Shown here in pieces: positions 1 to 9,004 of a stretch of DNA of 64,000 bases. Origin of the DNA: CAWKAV01 sp963847735 (GTDB lineage Bacteria; Desulfobacterota; Desulfuromonadia; Desulfuromonadales; BM103); contig CAWKAV010000029.1 in assembly GCA_963847735.1 (NCBI GenBank), positions 1 to 64,000 of the forward strand, in the 5' to 3' direction. Numbering within the stretch: position 1 is the stretch's first letter; each line of letters opens with the position of its first letter. The translations under genes were made by a program, and so were the position numbers. The notes below the pieces were generated by a model that saw only the letters and a list, made by a program, of their open reading frames with translations, was not told the origin of the DNA and searched no databases.

Positions 1-424
1 ATGGAGGGTGTAAAATTGACCAAAGCAGGTGATTCTTACTGGTCCTGCATTACAATAAAAAACCCCACAGCCAGGAGGGGACTGTGGGGCAATAGGTTTT
101 GGTTTTTTCTTAGGAGAAGAACATGAAGAAGTATGTTCCGTTATCGATATCTTACTGAACTGGTCAGATATGTCAATAGAAAAATACAGATAAAACGGCC
201 CCCAAGAAATCAATCCTGGTAGCCGCATTTTTGTGGGTTAAAAAACTTCCTAAATATAGCGTTCAATAAGAATCAAAATATGGTTGTTTTTCGTCACATC
301 AGTCGTCACAAATAAGACCCTTCCAGCTTATTGAGTATGACAACGCATACCCAAAAATCCATATTTCTCAACAGTGATACAATTTGTGAATATTATAAAA
401 AACAGGGGTTACACAGAACGTTCT
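1..424. other. gene-free stretch downstream of the trehalose operon
   Basis: I see no convincing gene here. The only clear structure is the hairpin at 63-89. The rest is fairly AT-rich and lies beyond the 3' end of the minus-strand GH65 gene. A short open frame from base 1 has no recognisable product. Confidence 0.5.
54..108 (-). terminator. intrinsic terminator of the trehalose operon
   Basis: An 8-bp perfect stem (CCCCACAG at 63-70, CTGTGGGG at 82-89) with an 11-nt loop is followed on the minus strand by a run of six T. On the plus strand it is also followed by T-rich sequence, so it may act both ways. It lies about 335 bp past the GH65 stop, the first good terminator after the minus-strand operon. 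Confidence 0.6.
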
Positions 425-2826
425 TCAGTGGTCAGAGTGCTTAGGTTGCCCTTGCCGCGCTTTGATCTTGCATATGACCGGCTGCCCCTGCTTCAGAACA
501 AACTTCTTTCCTTGATGAGAAATCTCCAGTTGGCTCCCCTCCTCAAGCAGATAGGTCGCTTCCTTGCGCGTCATATTGACCCGCAGAAACTGGCCACGGA
601 TGGTCAGAGGGAAACGGAGTTCGTCAACATACTGGGGGATGTTCGGTGCAAAGCTGAGATTGCCGTCGTAGTCGCGCATCCCGGCGAAGCCATAGGTGGC
701 CACCATCCAGGTCCCCCCCATCGAGGCGATATGGCAACCGTCTGCCATATTGCCGCCAATGTCAGCGAGATCCATCAACATCGCGTAACGGGCATACCCC
801 ATGGCTTTTTCCGAAGCGCCGACTTCAGACGCAACAACACTCTGGATGCAGGCCGATAGTGATGAGTCCCCTGTGGTCAGCGGGTCGTAGTACTCGAAAT
901 TGCTCTTCTTCTGCTTGTCGGTGAACATGTCGCCGAGCAGCAGCATGGCCAGCACAACATCGGCCTGTTTGATCACCTGGTGACGGTAGATGACCAACGG
1001 ATGGTAGAAAAGCAGCAGCGGGAATCTGTCGCGCGGTGTGTTCTTGATATCCCAGACCTCGAGATCAAGGAAGTCCTCATCCTGAGGATGGATTCCCAGG
1101 GTGCGGTCATAGGGCACGTACATGTTGTCGGCCGCCTTCCGCCAGGCCTCGACCTCGCTGAAGTCCAGCTTGGTGCGATCAACCAGGGTGTCGTAATAGT
1201 GCCGGCAGCTGGTCGCGCATCTCAGTGACCGTTTTGACGGCAAAAAGCAGATTCTCCCGGGCCATCAGGTTGGTATAGGCGTTGTTGTTGACAACGGCCG
1301 TATATTCATCAGGGCCGGTCACTCCATGGATACAGAATTTGCCGCCCTTGCGTTCCGAGTAGAAGCCGAGGTCTTCCCAGAACCGGGCGGTCTCGACAAG
1401 CATCTCGGCCCCTTCGTTGTAAAGCAGGGCATTGTCGTCGGTGATCTCAACATATTTTTTCAACCCGTACATAATGTCGGCATTGATGTGATATTGCGCA
1501 GTGCCGGCAGCGTAATAGGCGGACGCTTCTTCACCGTTGATGGTCCGCCAGGGGAAGAGGGCTCCCTTCTGGTTGAGCTCTCGGGCGCGCAGGCGGGCCT
1601 GATCGAGCATGCTGTGGCGAAACAGCAGGAGGTTGCGTGCGATGCGCGGTTCCGTATAGATCAGAAACGGCATGACATAGATTTCGATATCCCAGAAATA
1701 GTGCCCTTCGTAAGCCAGGCCAGAGAGCCCCTTGGCGGGGATGCCCGTTCCTTCGGCGCGGCCTGAGGCCTGAAGGATCTGGAACAGGTTCCAGCGCATC
1801 GCCTGCTGCATCTCGTATTTGTCGCGCCCGGAGGTTGATTCATCCCCCAGGATGTGGATGTCGCTGCGCCGCCAGAAGTCACCCATAAATTCTTTCTGAC
1901 CGGCGACGAGTTCATCAAAACCCTTCGCTCGAAACCCGAGTCCAGGGTCCGTTCGGCTCGTGCCGCGAGTTCTCTGGTAGCCGCGCTGCCGTGATGAGTG
2001 GTAGGTGATGAACTTGACCAGCTGAATCGGCCGTGCCCGTTTGGCGTCAACCGAGAAGACAACCTTGCCGAAATCTCCGTCACATTCATTTACACTTGTG
2101 TAAGAGCAGTCGGTATCGAACAGATGGTCGACACCACAGGCCATGGTCATGCCACTATGACAGGCACGGTGCGTCAATATCAGGCGCAGATCGTCAACTG
2201 AGTGCCCCTGGGGAATGAGGACCTGGTACGGAACACCTGAGGCCCGGCGCGGATCGCTTCCCGCTGAATGATTTTCCTGAGTAACGATCACCTCGGAGGA
2301 AATAATCACCGGGGCATCGGCATTGAGCACGGTGACTTGATAGGATATCGCCGCGACGTGCCGGTGCTGCAGTGAGACCAGCCGTTTCGACTCGATCAGG
2401 ACCTGCTTGCCAGCCGCCGTCTCCCAGAGAACGCGTCGTTCAAGAATCCCCTCCCGCATGTCGAGTGTCCGCTCAAAGAGTTGCAGGCTGGCTGTCGGCA
2501 GGAAAAAAGGCTCGTCATCGACGTAGAGCCGGACGACCTTGGCATCGGTCACGTTGAGCATGGTTTGCCCGGTCTTGGCGAAGCCGTAATGCGTCTTCAC
2601 CATAGACGATCGGCCAGGTCTCGTGAAAACCGTTGATGAAGGTACCGGGCTGACTGACCGGGATCCCTTCGTCGTGATTACCGCGCATACCAAGGTAGCC
2701 GTTGCCAATCGAGAAGATGGTTTCGGTCTGCGCCAGAAAGCGAGGGTAGAAGCTCGACTCGATCATCTTCCACTCGTTGATCGGATAGGTATGATTAGGT
2801 GGGTTCAGGGTTTCGTGGCGAATCAT
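425..2826 (-). pseudogene. GH65 disaccharide phosphorylase (trehalose/maltose/kojibiose type), frameshifted
   Basis: The pieces together encode about 800 residues, the usual length for glycoside hydrolase family 65 phosphorylases, which split an alpha-glucobiose with phosphate to beta-glucose 1-phosphate plus glucose. Visible marks are the N-terminal IGNGYLGMRGNHDEG, the catalytic acid in VTGPDEY and the phosphate-site region SMGGTWMVATYGFAGMRD. The frame changes near 2605, near 1985 and back near 1935, and near 1210; each segment is otherwise coding-like with no internal stop. It is the last gene of otsB-otsA-pgmB-GH65, so trehalose or trehalose 6-phosphate is the likeliest substrate, but the exact disaccharide cannot be read. 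Whether the breaks are sequencing errors or true decay is open. Confidence 0.75.
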
Positions 2827-2926
2827 ATAAAACCTTTTTCAAGAGTTGTGAACAACGCAATAAGAAGCTTTATCGTTAATAAGTAAACTTTTAGATAGAC
2901 ACTTCTCCGGTAGTCTCAGCTCGAAT

Positions 2927-3663
2927 TCAGAAGACTTCCAACAAATCTTTGACCACGATATCGGCACCGCCCTGCAGCAGTGCCTCTTTTTCACCATAAT
3001 GATCAATGCCGATCACCAGGCCGAAGCCACCGGCTCGGCCTGCCTGCACTCCCGAGATGGCATCTTCGACCACGATCGCCCTGGCTGGTTCGACGCCCAG
3101 TTCACGGGCGGCCTGCAGGAAAGTGTCCGGTGCGGGTTTACCGGGCAGCCCGAGACGGGCAGCAACCTTGCCATCGACGATGGTATCGAAAAGGTCGAAG
3201 ATGCCGGTCACCTTCAGGACGGTCTCACAGTTTTTGCTGGCCGAAACCACCGCCGTCAAGCAGACCCCGTTCTCGCACCCGGTGGACTGCGGTGATCGAT
3301 CCACTGATCACCTCGACGCCATCCGTGGCGATCATTTCGCTGACCATGCGGTCCTTGCGGTTGCCGAGTCCACAAACCGTTGTCAACTCGGGGCTGTCGT
3401 CAGGAGTCCCTTCCGGCAGGCTGATCCCGCGTGAGTGGAGGAAACTGCGCACGCCGTCGTAGCGCAGCTTGCCATCGACGATACGGCTTGTAATCCTCAG
3501 CGATTTCGAAGGGTCGGAAAGACTGTCCGAGGCGGGCCGCTCGTTCCTGCAGGTAGGCGTCGAACATGCGTTTCCAGCAAAGCGCATGAATCTTCATGGT
3601 CATGGTCAGAACGCCGTCCAGATCGAACAGCACGGCATCATAATCGGTGTACGACAGTTTCAT
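2927..3663 (-). pseudogene. pgmB: beta-phosphoglucomutase-like HAD hydrolase, frameshifted
   Basis: A HAD-superfamily protein in three frames. The first piece has the nucleophile motif DAVLFDLDGVL, the middle piece carries the cap region and the last has KPAPDTFLQAARELG and VVEDAISGVQAG, typical of beta-phosphoglucomutase. Frame changes lie near 3480 and 3265. The combined length, about 245 residues, fits the family. The enzyme converts beta-glucose 1-phosphate, the product of the adjacent GH65 phosphorylase, to glucose 6-phosphate, so the two genes form a catabolic pair. It begins 22 bp after otsA. No nonsense codon occurs inside the pieces, which favours sequence error over old decay. Confidence 0.75.
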
Positions 3664-3684
3664 TGGTCGCCTTTTGAAAAACAG

Positions 3685-5097
3685 TTATCCCAGTGTTGAG
3701 ACGAAACTCTTCGTCCACTGATGAACATCAAAACGCTTGATCTGGGCGCGCAGGTTGGTCATGCGCTTCCGCCGGTCTGCTTCGGGCATGCAGAAAGCCT
3801 GGAATATGGTATCTGCGGTCGCCTCGACATCATAAGGGTTGACCCGCAGTGCATACTTGCCGAGTTGATCAATGGCCCCGGCAAATTCACTGAGGATGAG
3901 GACCCCGTTATTGTCCACCGAGCAGGCGCAGTACTCCTTGGCAACCAGATTCATACCGTCACGCAGAGGGGTGACCAGGGCGATTTCGGCGGCACGATAA
4001 TGAGCCAGCAACTGGATCGGATCGAGACTTCGATAATGGAAACGCAACGGCACCCAGCTGTGCATCGAGAAGCGACCGTTGATGTGTCCGGCAAGTTGCT
4101 CAAGCTGGGATTTCAGGTCAATGTAGTCTGGCACCATGGTCCTGCTGGGCACAACAACCTGCAGCAGCGAGACCTTGCCTTTCAACTCAGGGTATTTCTC
4201 CAGGGCCCGTTCGAATGCCAGGAATCGTTCCGGAATCCCTTTGGTGTAATCGAGTCGATCAATGCCAAGAATGATCTGACGCTGCTCAAAGTGTTCATGC
4301 AGGTACCAGGCTTCGTCGGCAACTTCCTTGGTCTTCGCCCGGGAAGAAAAATCTTCAAAGTCAATACTGATCGGGTAGTGTCCGACCCGGAAGGATCTCT
4401 GGCCATGGCTCAAGATCGTGTGGGTGCGATGTCTGCTGACAATTTTGGCACCAGGGACAAAACTGATCACACAGCGCACGAAATTTCGATGGTCCCGCGA
4501 GGTCTGGAAGCCAATCAGGTCATAAGCGAGCAAACTCTGCAGAAGCTCATCTTTCCAGGGCAGGCGACGGAACAGGTCAGCTTCCGGGAAAGGGATGTGC
4601 AGGAAGAACGCCAGAGGCTGCTGCAGCCCGAGTTGCCGCAGGTATCGGCCGGTCATCGCCAGATGGTAGTCGTGAACCCAGACCAAATCGTCAGGCAAGC
4701 AGACTTCCGCGGTCCGCTCGGCAAACTTCCGATTCACCGCTTTGTAGGTCTCGAAATGCTCGCGATTGAAGTGACAGTTGCCGAGCATGTCATGGAAAAG
4801 CGGCCACAGCGTTTCGTTGGAAAAGCCATGGTAATATTTTTCGATATCATCCTCACTGAGCGGCACTGCCGCCAGGGAGTAGCCCTCTTTCTCAACGAAC
4901 TGCTCCAATGGACGGCTGATAGGCACGCTGTCATCGCATCCCGGCCAACCGACCCAGACGCCCCGGTTTGCTTTAATAACCGGAGTCATGGCCGTGACCA
5001 GGCCGCCGGAGCCGGGTTGTATCTGCCACTCGCCCTGGTCGTCCTGGCTGACAACGACAGGCAAACGATTCGATACGACCACCATACGTCTTTTCAT
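3685..5097 (-). CDS. otsA: trehalose-6-phosphate synthase
   Basis: A 470-residue GT20 enzyme transferring glucose from UDP-glucose to glucose 6-phosphate in the cytoplasm. Family marks are the N-terminal VVSNRLPV, GVWVGWPG, HDYHL, HIPFP, GIDRLDYTKGIPER and LVTPLRDGMNLVAKEY. The ATG at 5097 is chosen because the protein then begins at MKRRMVVVSNRLP and overlaps the otsB stop in an ATGA junction, implying translational coupling; an upstream in-frame ATG would extend into otsB. The frame is intact, unlike its two downstream neighbours. Confidence 0.95.
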   Translation of the reverse strand: MKRRMVVVSNRLPVVVSQDDQGEWQIQPGSGGLVTAMTPVIKANRGVWVGWPGCDDSVPISRPLEQFVEKEGYSLAAVPLSEDDIEKYYHGFSNETLWPLFHDMLGNCHFNREHFETYKAVNRKFAERTAEVCLPDDLVWVHDYHLAMTGRYLRQLGLQQPLAFFLHIPFPEADLFRRLPWKDELLQSLLAYDLIGFQTSRDHRNFVRCVISFVPGAKIVSRHRTHTILSHGQRSFRVGHYPISIDFEDFSSRAKTKEVADEAWYLHEHFEQRQIILGIDRLDYTKGIPERFLAFERALEKYPELKGKVSLLQVVVPSRTMVPDYIDLKSQLEQLAGHINGRFSMHSWVPLRFHYRSLDPIQLLAHYRAAEIALVTPLRDGMNLVAKEYCACSVDNNGVLILSEFAGAIDQLGKYALRVNPYDVEATADTIFQAFCMPEADRRKRMTNLRAQIKRFDVHQWTKSFVSTLG

Positions 5098-5900
5098 CAC
5101 TTCTCCCGTCCCGATGCACTTGTCGGGCGAACCGTGGCGCGCCACTTTTCAAGGAAAGCGAACAATTCCTCCGGCGGCTGCAGATGAACATCAGCCTCCG
5201 TAGGGCGATTCTCCTGGCGAACCAGCAGTCCAAGGCCGCGCCCTTTAACCTCGCGGAACCCGTCTTCGTCGGTCAGATCGTCGCCCAGGAACGCCAGAGG
5301 CGTACCAGTCTCGACTTCGGCAAGAATCTCCCGGATGGCGGTTCCCTTGCTTCGTCCGGGGCAGCGCAACTCCAGCCCACCGTCGAAAGCGTGCACTTGC
5401 AGGCCAAATCGATCGGCCAGGTGGCCCCAGACGGTTTCAGTCTCACGACGCAGTCTGTCCTGCTCTTCAACAGACAACCCCCGCCAGTGTACTGCCACCG
5501 AAGCCGGTTTTACCTCATATCGACGGTCAAGACCTTTTTGTCCCAACATGGAAATGGCCTCTTGCAAGCCTGCCTGCGCATCAGCTGGCAATGCGACCGT
5601 AGCCCTTCGGCCATTAGAAAGCATTCGCTCCCAGCCATGACACCCCCAAATCTCAGGCGCGGGGTAAAGACCAAGCAACGGCAACAAGTCATCGATTGCC
5701 CGGCCACTGATGATCACCAGGCGGGTCACGGTCCTGGTGTGAATCTCGCCGAGCAGTTCGCGAAGACCCGGATAGGGTACGGCTTGATCCCGGTTAACCC
5801 GGAAAGGCGCCAGAGTGCCGTCGTAATCAAGGAGAAGGACCGGACAATCAGCCTTTGCCAGCTGTTGCCAGAAATGGGTGGAGATCTGAGATAAAGACAT
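5097..5900 (-). CDS. otsB: trehalose-6-phosphate phosphatase
   Basis: A 267-residue HAD phosphatase that dephosphorylates trehalose 6-phosphate to trehalose. It shows the nucleophile motif LLLDYDGTLAPF near residue 25, the threonine/serine motif region IISGRAIDDL and the metal-binding C-terminal FLGDDLTDEDGF. It is first in the minus-strand trehalose operon, overlaps otsA by 4 bp and diverges from the MscS channel across a 175-bp gap that must hold both promoters. Confidence 0.95.
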   Translation of the reverse strand: MSLSQISTHFWQQLAKADCPVLLLDYDGTLAPFRVNRDQAVPYPGLRELLGEIHTRTVTRLVIISGRAIDDLLPLLGLYPAPEIWGCHGWERMLSNGRRATVALPADAQAGLQEAISMLGQKGLDRRYEVKPASVAVHWRGLSVEEQDRLRRETETVWGHLADRFGLQVHAFDGGLELRCPGRSKGTAIREILAEVETGTPLAFLGDDLTDEDGFREVKGRGLGLLVRQENRPTEADVHLQPPEELFAFLEKWRATVRPTSASGREK

Positions 5901-6075
5901 ATTTTACATGAACCCTTGGTTTCTTAAGACAACTTCAACATAACATACTGAGCCATCAAAGCAATCTCTCTCGGGAACCGGCATGAAAGCTCTGCATGGA
6001 TATGTTAGAGTTTGATCGGGAGTTCTCTCCTTAACATACTGGTACGCGACAGATAAATTTTTGAAAGGTGAGCAA

Positions 6076-7104
6076 ATGTGGATTCCATTGTTCTGGATGT
6101 TGTTGCTTGTTATTAGCGGGCTGTTGCTCAATGCCGTGCTATTCAAAGTCGTCTTGAAACGCTTGAGTCCGATCGAAGAAAAATCCGGTATATCCTTCAA
6201 AGAACGTTTTCACACCGTCCTGCAGCTGTTGCTTCCCCTTCTTCTTATCATGATGGCTGCTCCGCCGCTGCCAATCTCTGCAGACATGGCATTGGCGCTC
6301 CGTCATTTCGCCGGTGTCCTCTCGATTGCTCTGTTTGCATGGTTTCTTGTGGCCATAATTTTGACAGGTCGTGATGCGTTGCTCTGCCGCTACGACATAA
6401 ATGTTAAAGACAATCTGCATGCGCGATCAGTTCATACTCAGGTCAATGTTTTGGTAAGAATACTTGTGATTATTGTCGGCCTGGTGGCAACCGCCTCAGC
6501 AATGATGATTTTTGAGAGCATCCGTCACCTTGGCAGCAGCCTTTTGGCCTCGGCCGGAGTCGTTGGAATTATCATCGGTTTTGCCGCTCAACGCAGTATC
6601 GCCACTCTGTTTGCCGGCCTACAGATTGCCATAACCCAACCGATCCGTATCGATGACGTGGTCATTGTCGATGGCGAATGGGGTCAGGTTGAGGAAATTA
6701 CTCTAACCTATGTGGTCGTACGTATCTGGGATCTGCGCCGTTTGGTCGTGCCGACCAGCCAGTTTCTAGAAAAGTCGTTTCAAAACTGGACGCGCATCTC
6801 GGCAGACCTGCTCGCAACAGTCACCTTACATGTCGACTACAGTCTGCCGGTTGAAATTATCAGAAAACATTTATACGAGATACTCAAGAACCACGAGTTA
6901 TGGGATGGTAAAGTGTGGCGCCTGCACGTGACGAACGCCGGCGAAAGAAGCGTTGAGCTCCGCGCTTTGATGAGCACGGCAAACTCATCCGACGCATGGG
7001 AACTGCGCTGTCATGTGCGGGAAGAGCTGCTGAGTTTCATGCAGAAAAACTACCCGCAATGTCTGCCGTTATTGCGCGCTGAAGTTTATGAATCAAGACC
7101 ATGA
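6076..7104 (+). CDS. MscS-family small-conductance mechanosensitive channel
   Basis: A 342-residue inner-membrane channel releasing solutes on hypo-osmotic shock. Hydrophobic segments span about residues 3-25, 55-75, 80-100 and 130-160. The pore helix region is SAGVVGIIIGFAAQRS followed by TLFAGLQIAITQPIRIDD, and the beta domain contains VEEITLTYVVVRIWD and VPTSQFLEKSFQNW. The ATG at 6076 has AAAGGTGAG just upstream; an in-frame TTG at 6061 has none. Placement divergent from trehalose synthesis fits a joint osmotic-response role. Confidence 0.9.
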   Translation: MWIPLFWMLLLVISGLLLNAVLFKVVLKRLSPIEEKSGISFKERFHTVLQLLLPLLLIMMAAPPLPISADMALALRHFAGVLSIALFAWFLVAIILTGRDALLCRYDINVKDNLHARSVHTQVNVLVRILVIIVGLVATASAMMIFESIRHLGSSLLASAGVVGIIIGFAAQRSIATLFAGLQIAITQPIRIDDVVIVDGEWGQVEEITLTYVVVRIWDLRRLVVPTSQFLEKSFQNWTRISADLLATVTLHVDYSLPVEIIRKHLYEILKNHELWDGKVWRLHVTNAGERSVELRALMSTANSSDAWELRCHVREELLSFMQKNYPQCLPLLRAEVYESRP

Positions 7105-7580
7105 AGAATCCACGGCAAACTGTCCAATACAAGCTGATGGGACAAAAGAGCTTTACGAGCCCATCGACTCACAAGTCGTCAGGCAAGTTTCACCTTCTGA
7201 TTCATTTTCCTGGCTTGCCACAAGGAACAAATGAGACAAAAATAAACACTTAGGAGGCCAGATTCCACATCCGCTCTCAGACTTTTCCCCTCCAGTATCC
7301 CCCATTGCCAGTCGATTGCTTATCCACACAGCACAAACAAAAAAAGGTCACGATAAAATCCGAAAGCGCTTGCATTATATTGCACGTCACAGAAGATTCG
7401 AACTCCTGATCTTCTGATCCGTAAAAGAAGATTGTAATCTTATTTATCCTCCTACATCGTTTGCAGTGCTTGAATTTGCGGTGGGTGTCTATCAATAAGA
7501 AGCCGATTTTCCTCTCAGATGTCGTGACTTAAGAAACGGCTCCCAGTTTCCCGGAAGTCGTTTCTTCCCTACTCACCATC
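7105..7580. other. intergenic stretch holding a tRNA-like fragment
   Basis: There is no supported protein gene. A 72-codon minus-strand frame (7277-7495) runs across the tRNA-like fragment and is probably spurious. A GGCAAG/CTTGCC inverted repeat lies near 7182-7217. Gene order changes here from the osmostress block to accessory genes. Confidence 0.5.
7380..7424 (-). other. tRNA-Arg(ACG)-like 3' half, possible attachment-site remnant
   Basis: Read on the minus strand it runs from anticodon-loop-like TTTACGGA through TCAGA, a short variable loop and a T arm with loop TTCGAAT closed by AGGAG/CTTCT (one G-T pair), ending in an acceptor-like GTGACGTGCA. The 5' half (D arm, TAGCTCAG) is absent. 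Such 3'-half duplications are what tRNA-targeted integrases leave behind. No integrase is visible nearby, so the island interpretation is inference. Confidence 0.45.
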
Positions 7581-8834
7581 TCAAAAGTCGAACCGGAGGA
7601 TGGAACGCCCGTCAACAAAGCCCCAAAGGGCGCCTGCCCCGGCCACAAGAGCAGGATGGGCGCTATCATAAAGTAAATACGGTGTGCTTGGCACCGCGCT
7701 GTTGGGCAGAGCAATTTCATCAATAACCTGGCTCGTTTGTTGATCTATCTTCAGCAGAACTCTACCGATCTCGTGAGTGCAAACTCCGGAGAGCCAAATT
7801 CCGCCGTTCCACAATACAGGCGTCCGCGGATTATAAAGCCTGGTACTTCCTAAACATGTTCGGCTCGATAATTGGATTTTCGCGTCGACCAGATTGGTCT
7901 CGACATTGATTCGGGTCGCGAGAGCATTCCCGCTTTCGTTGGGCCCCCAGCCAAGCAGCCATATGGCACCCGCAACAAAGCGGATACCATCAGAGAGGCG
8001 GTACGGGCCGAGGGGTATTTCCGCAATTATTTTTTGGGTTTTCGGGTCGATTCGCCGCACAACACCCGAAGGGATTTTGCAGATTCCTAAGACAATCCCG
8101 CCAGGGTTCTCACAGTTGTTCTGGCGAAATTGCGAAAAATCACCCTCGTAGGCGAACTGCCAAATCGAGTCCGCAGCAAAGGTAAACGCTTCACCGCCTG
8201 AACCTCCCTGTGTGACAAAGGGAAATGGAACACCGGGGGCAGTAAACTGAGTCCGGATCTGACCACTCTCCTTGTCAATTCCGGTTACGACTTGTGTCTG
8301 GAGATTGTAAGCCCAAACCGCACCGTCGCCGATGGCAAATGGTGCGCCGACGGCCTCGATTGTTGCGACGACCTGGTTGCTCTCTTGATCGACACGATAT
8401 AAATCCCCGCTTCCGAATACTTTTGACATGCCATTTGAAAACCACAAGAAATGTCCGTCTACCAAGAGATTAATGCCCATAGACGAAAACTGCCTTGGGT
8501 ACTCTTTGATTTTGTAGGACGTCGGATCTATTTGCGCATGGTTTTTTGAAAACATGCTGTTGTTCTTCACAGCCCAGATTGAGTCGTCAGAAACTTGTGC
8601 GTCAGTCAAACTGGAAGATAAGTCGATGCGTGTGATTTTAACGGGCATACCATGCAACGTTTCGATATCTTGAACGGTGACCACAGGAACTGTAGCGCAT
8701 CCTGAAAACAGTAACGCGCAACAGACAAGCAATCGGCTGAAATGGCGACAAAGGGGTTTATTTATTCGCCTTGTCCCATGAAGTGCCGCGGCGGATGTGG
8801 GCGGGCTATACATCATTGTGCCAATATACCTCAC
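7581..8834 (-). CDS. secreted lipoprotein with predicted beta-propeller repeats, function unknown
   Basis: A 417-residue protein with a long N-region, a hydrophobic stretch and a lipobox-like LLFSGCA near residue 43, so probably a lipoprotein. The mature part carries irregular repeats of the form ...AVWAYNLQTQVVTGIDKESGQ and ...DLYRVDQESNQVVATIE, reminiscent of Vgb/YncE-like propeller blades. No enzyme motif is recognised. The start is uncertain: a GTG at 8834 or ATGs at 8816/8813. It sits alone between the tRNA fragment and the insertion sequence. Confidence 0.7.
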   Translation of the reverse strand: MRYIGTMMYSPPTSAAALHGTRRINKPLCRHFSRLLVCCALLFSGCATVPVVTVQDIETLHGMPVKITRIDLSSSLTDAQVSDDSIWAVKNNSMFSKNHAQIDPTSYKIKEYPRQFSSMGINLLVDGHFLWFSNGMSKVFGSGDLYRVDQESNQVVATIEAVGAPFAIGDGAVWAYNLQTQVVTGIDKESGQIRTQFTAPGVPFPFVTQGGSGGEAFTFAADSIWQFAYEGDFSQFRQNNCENPGGIVLGICKIPSGVVRRIDPKTQKIIAEIPLGPYRLSDGIRFVAGAIWLLGWGPNESGNALATRINVETNLVDAKIQLSSRTCLGSTRLYNPRTPVLWNGGIWLSGVCTHEIGRVLLKIDQQTSQVIDEIALPNSAVPSTPYLLYDSAHPALVAGAGALWGFVDGRSILRFDF

Positions 8835-9004
8835 TTGGATATAACGTAGCGGAGTTATTTGTTTCTTTTCATCAGCTGATTAAGTACCCCGGAGCTATCT
8901 TAAAGATACAACTGCGTAGCATAAAGGTTTCCAGGTTGACTTAAACAAGAGATCCTTATAGCTCCTGCGATCCAAAAAATCTGATTCCATCTTTTAGTCC
9001 ATCC

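Noticed and set aside
3721..5187. Long plus-strand open frame opposite otsA
   Set aside because: It is the mirror of a GC-rich gene with clear OtsA motifs; the translated product has no family resemblance.
7277..7495. 72-codon minus-strand frame across the tRNA fragment
   Set aside because: It reads through a structured tRNA remnant, has no RBS and no similarity that I recognise.
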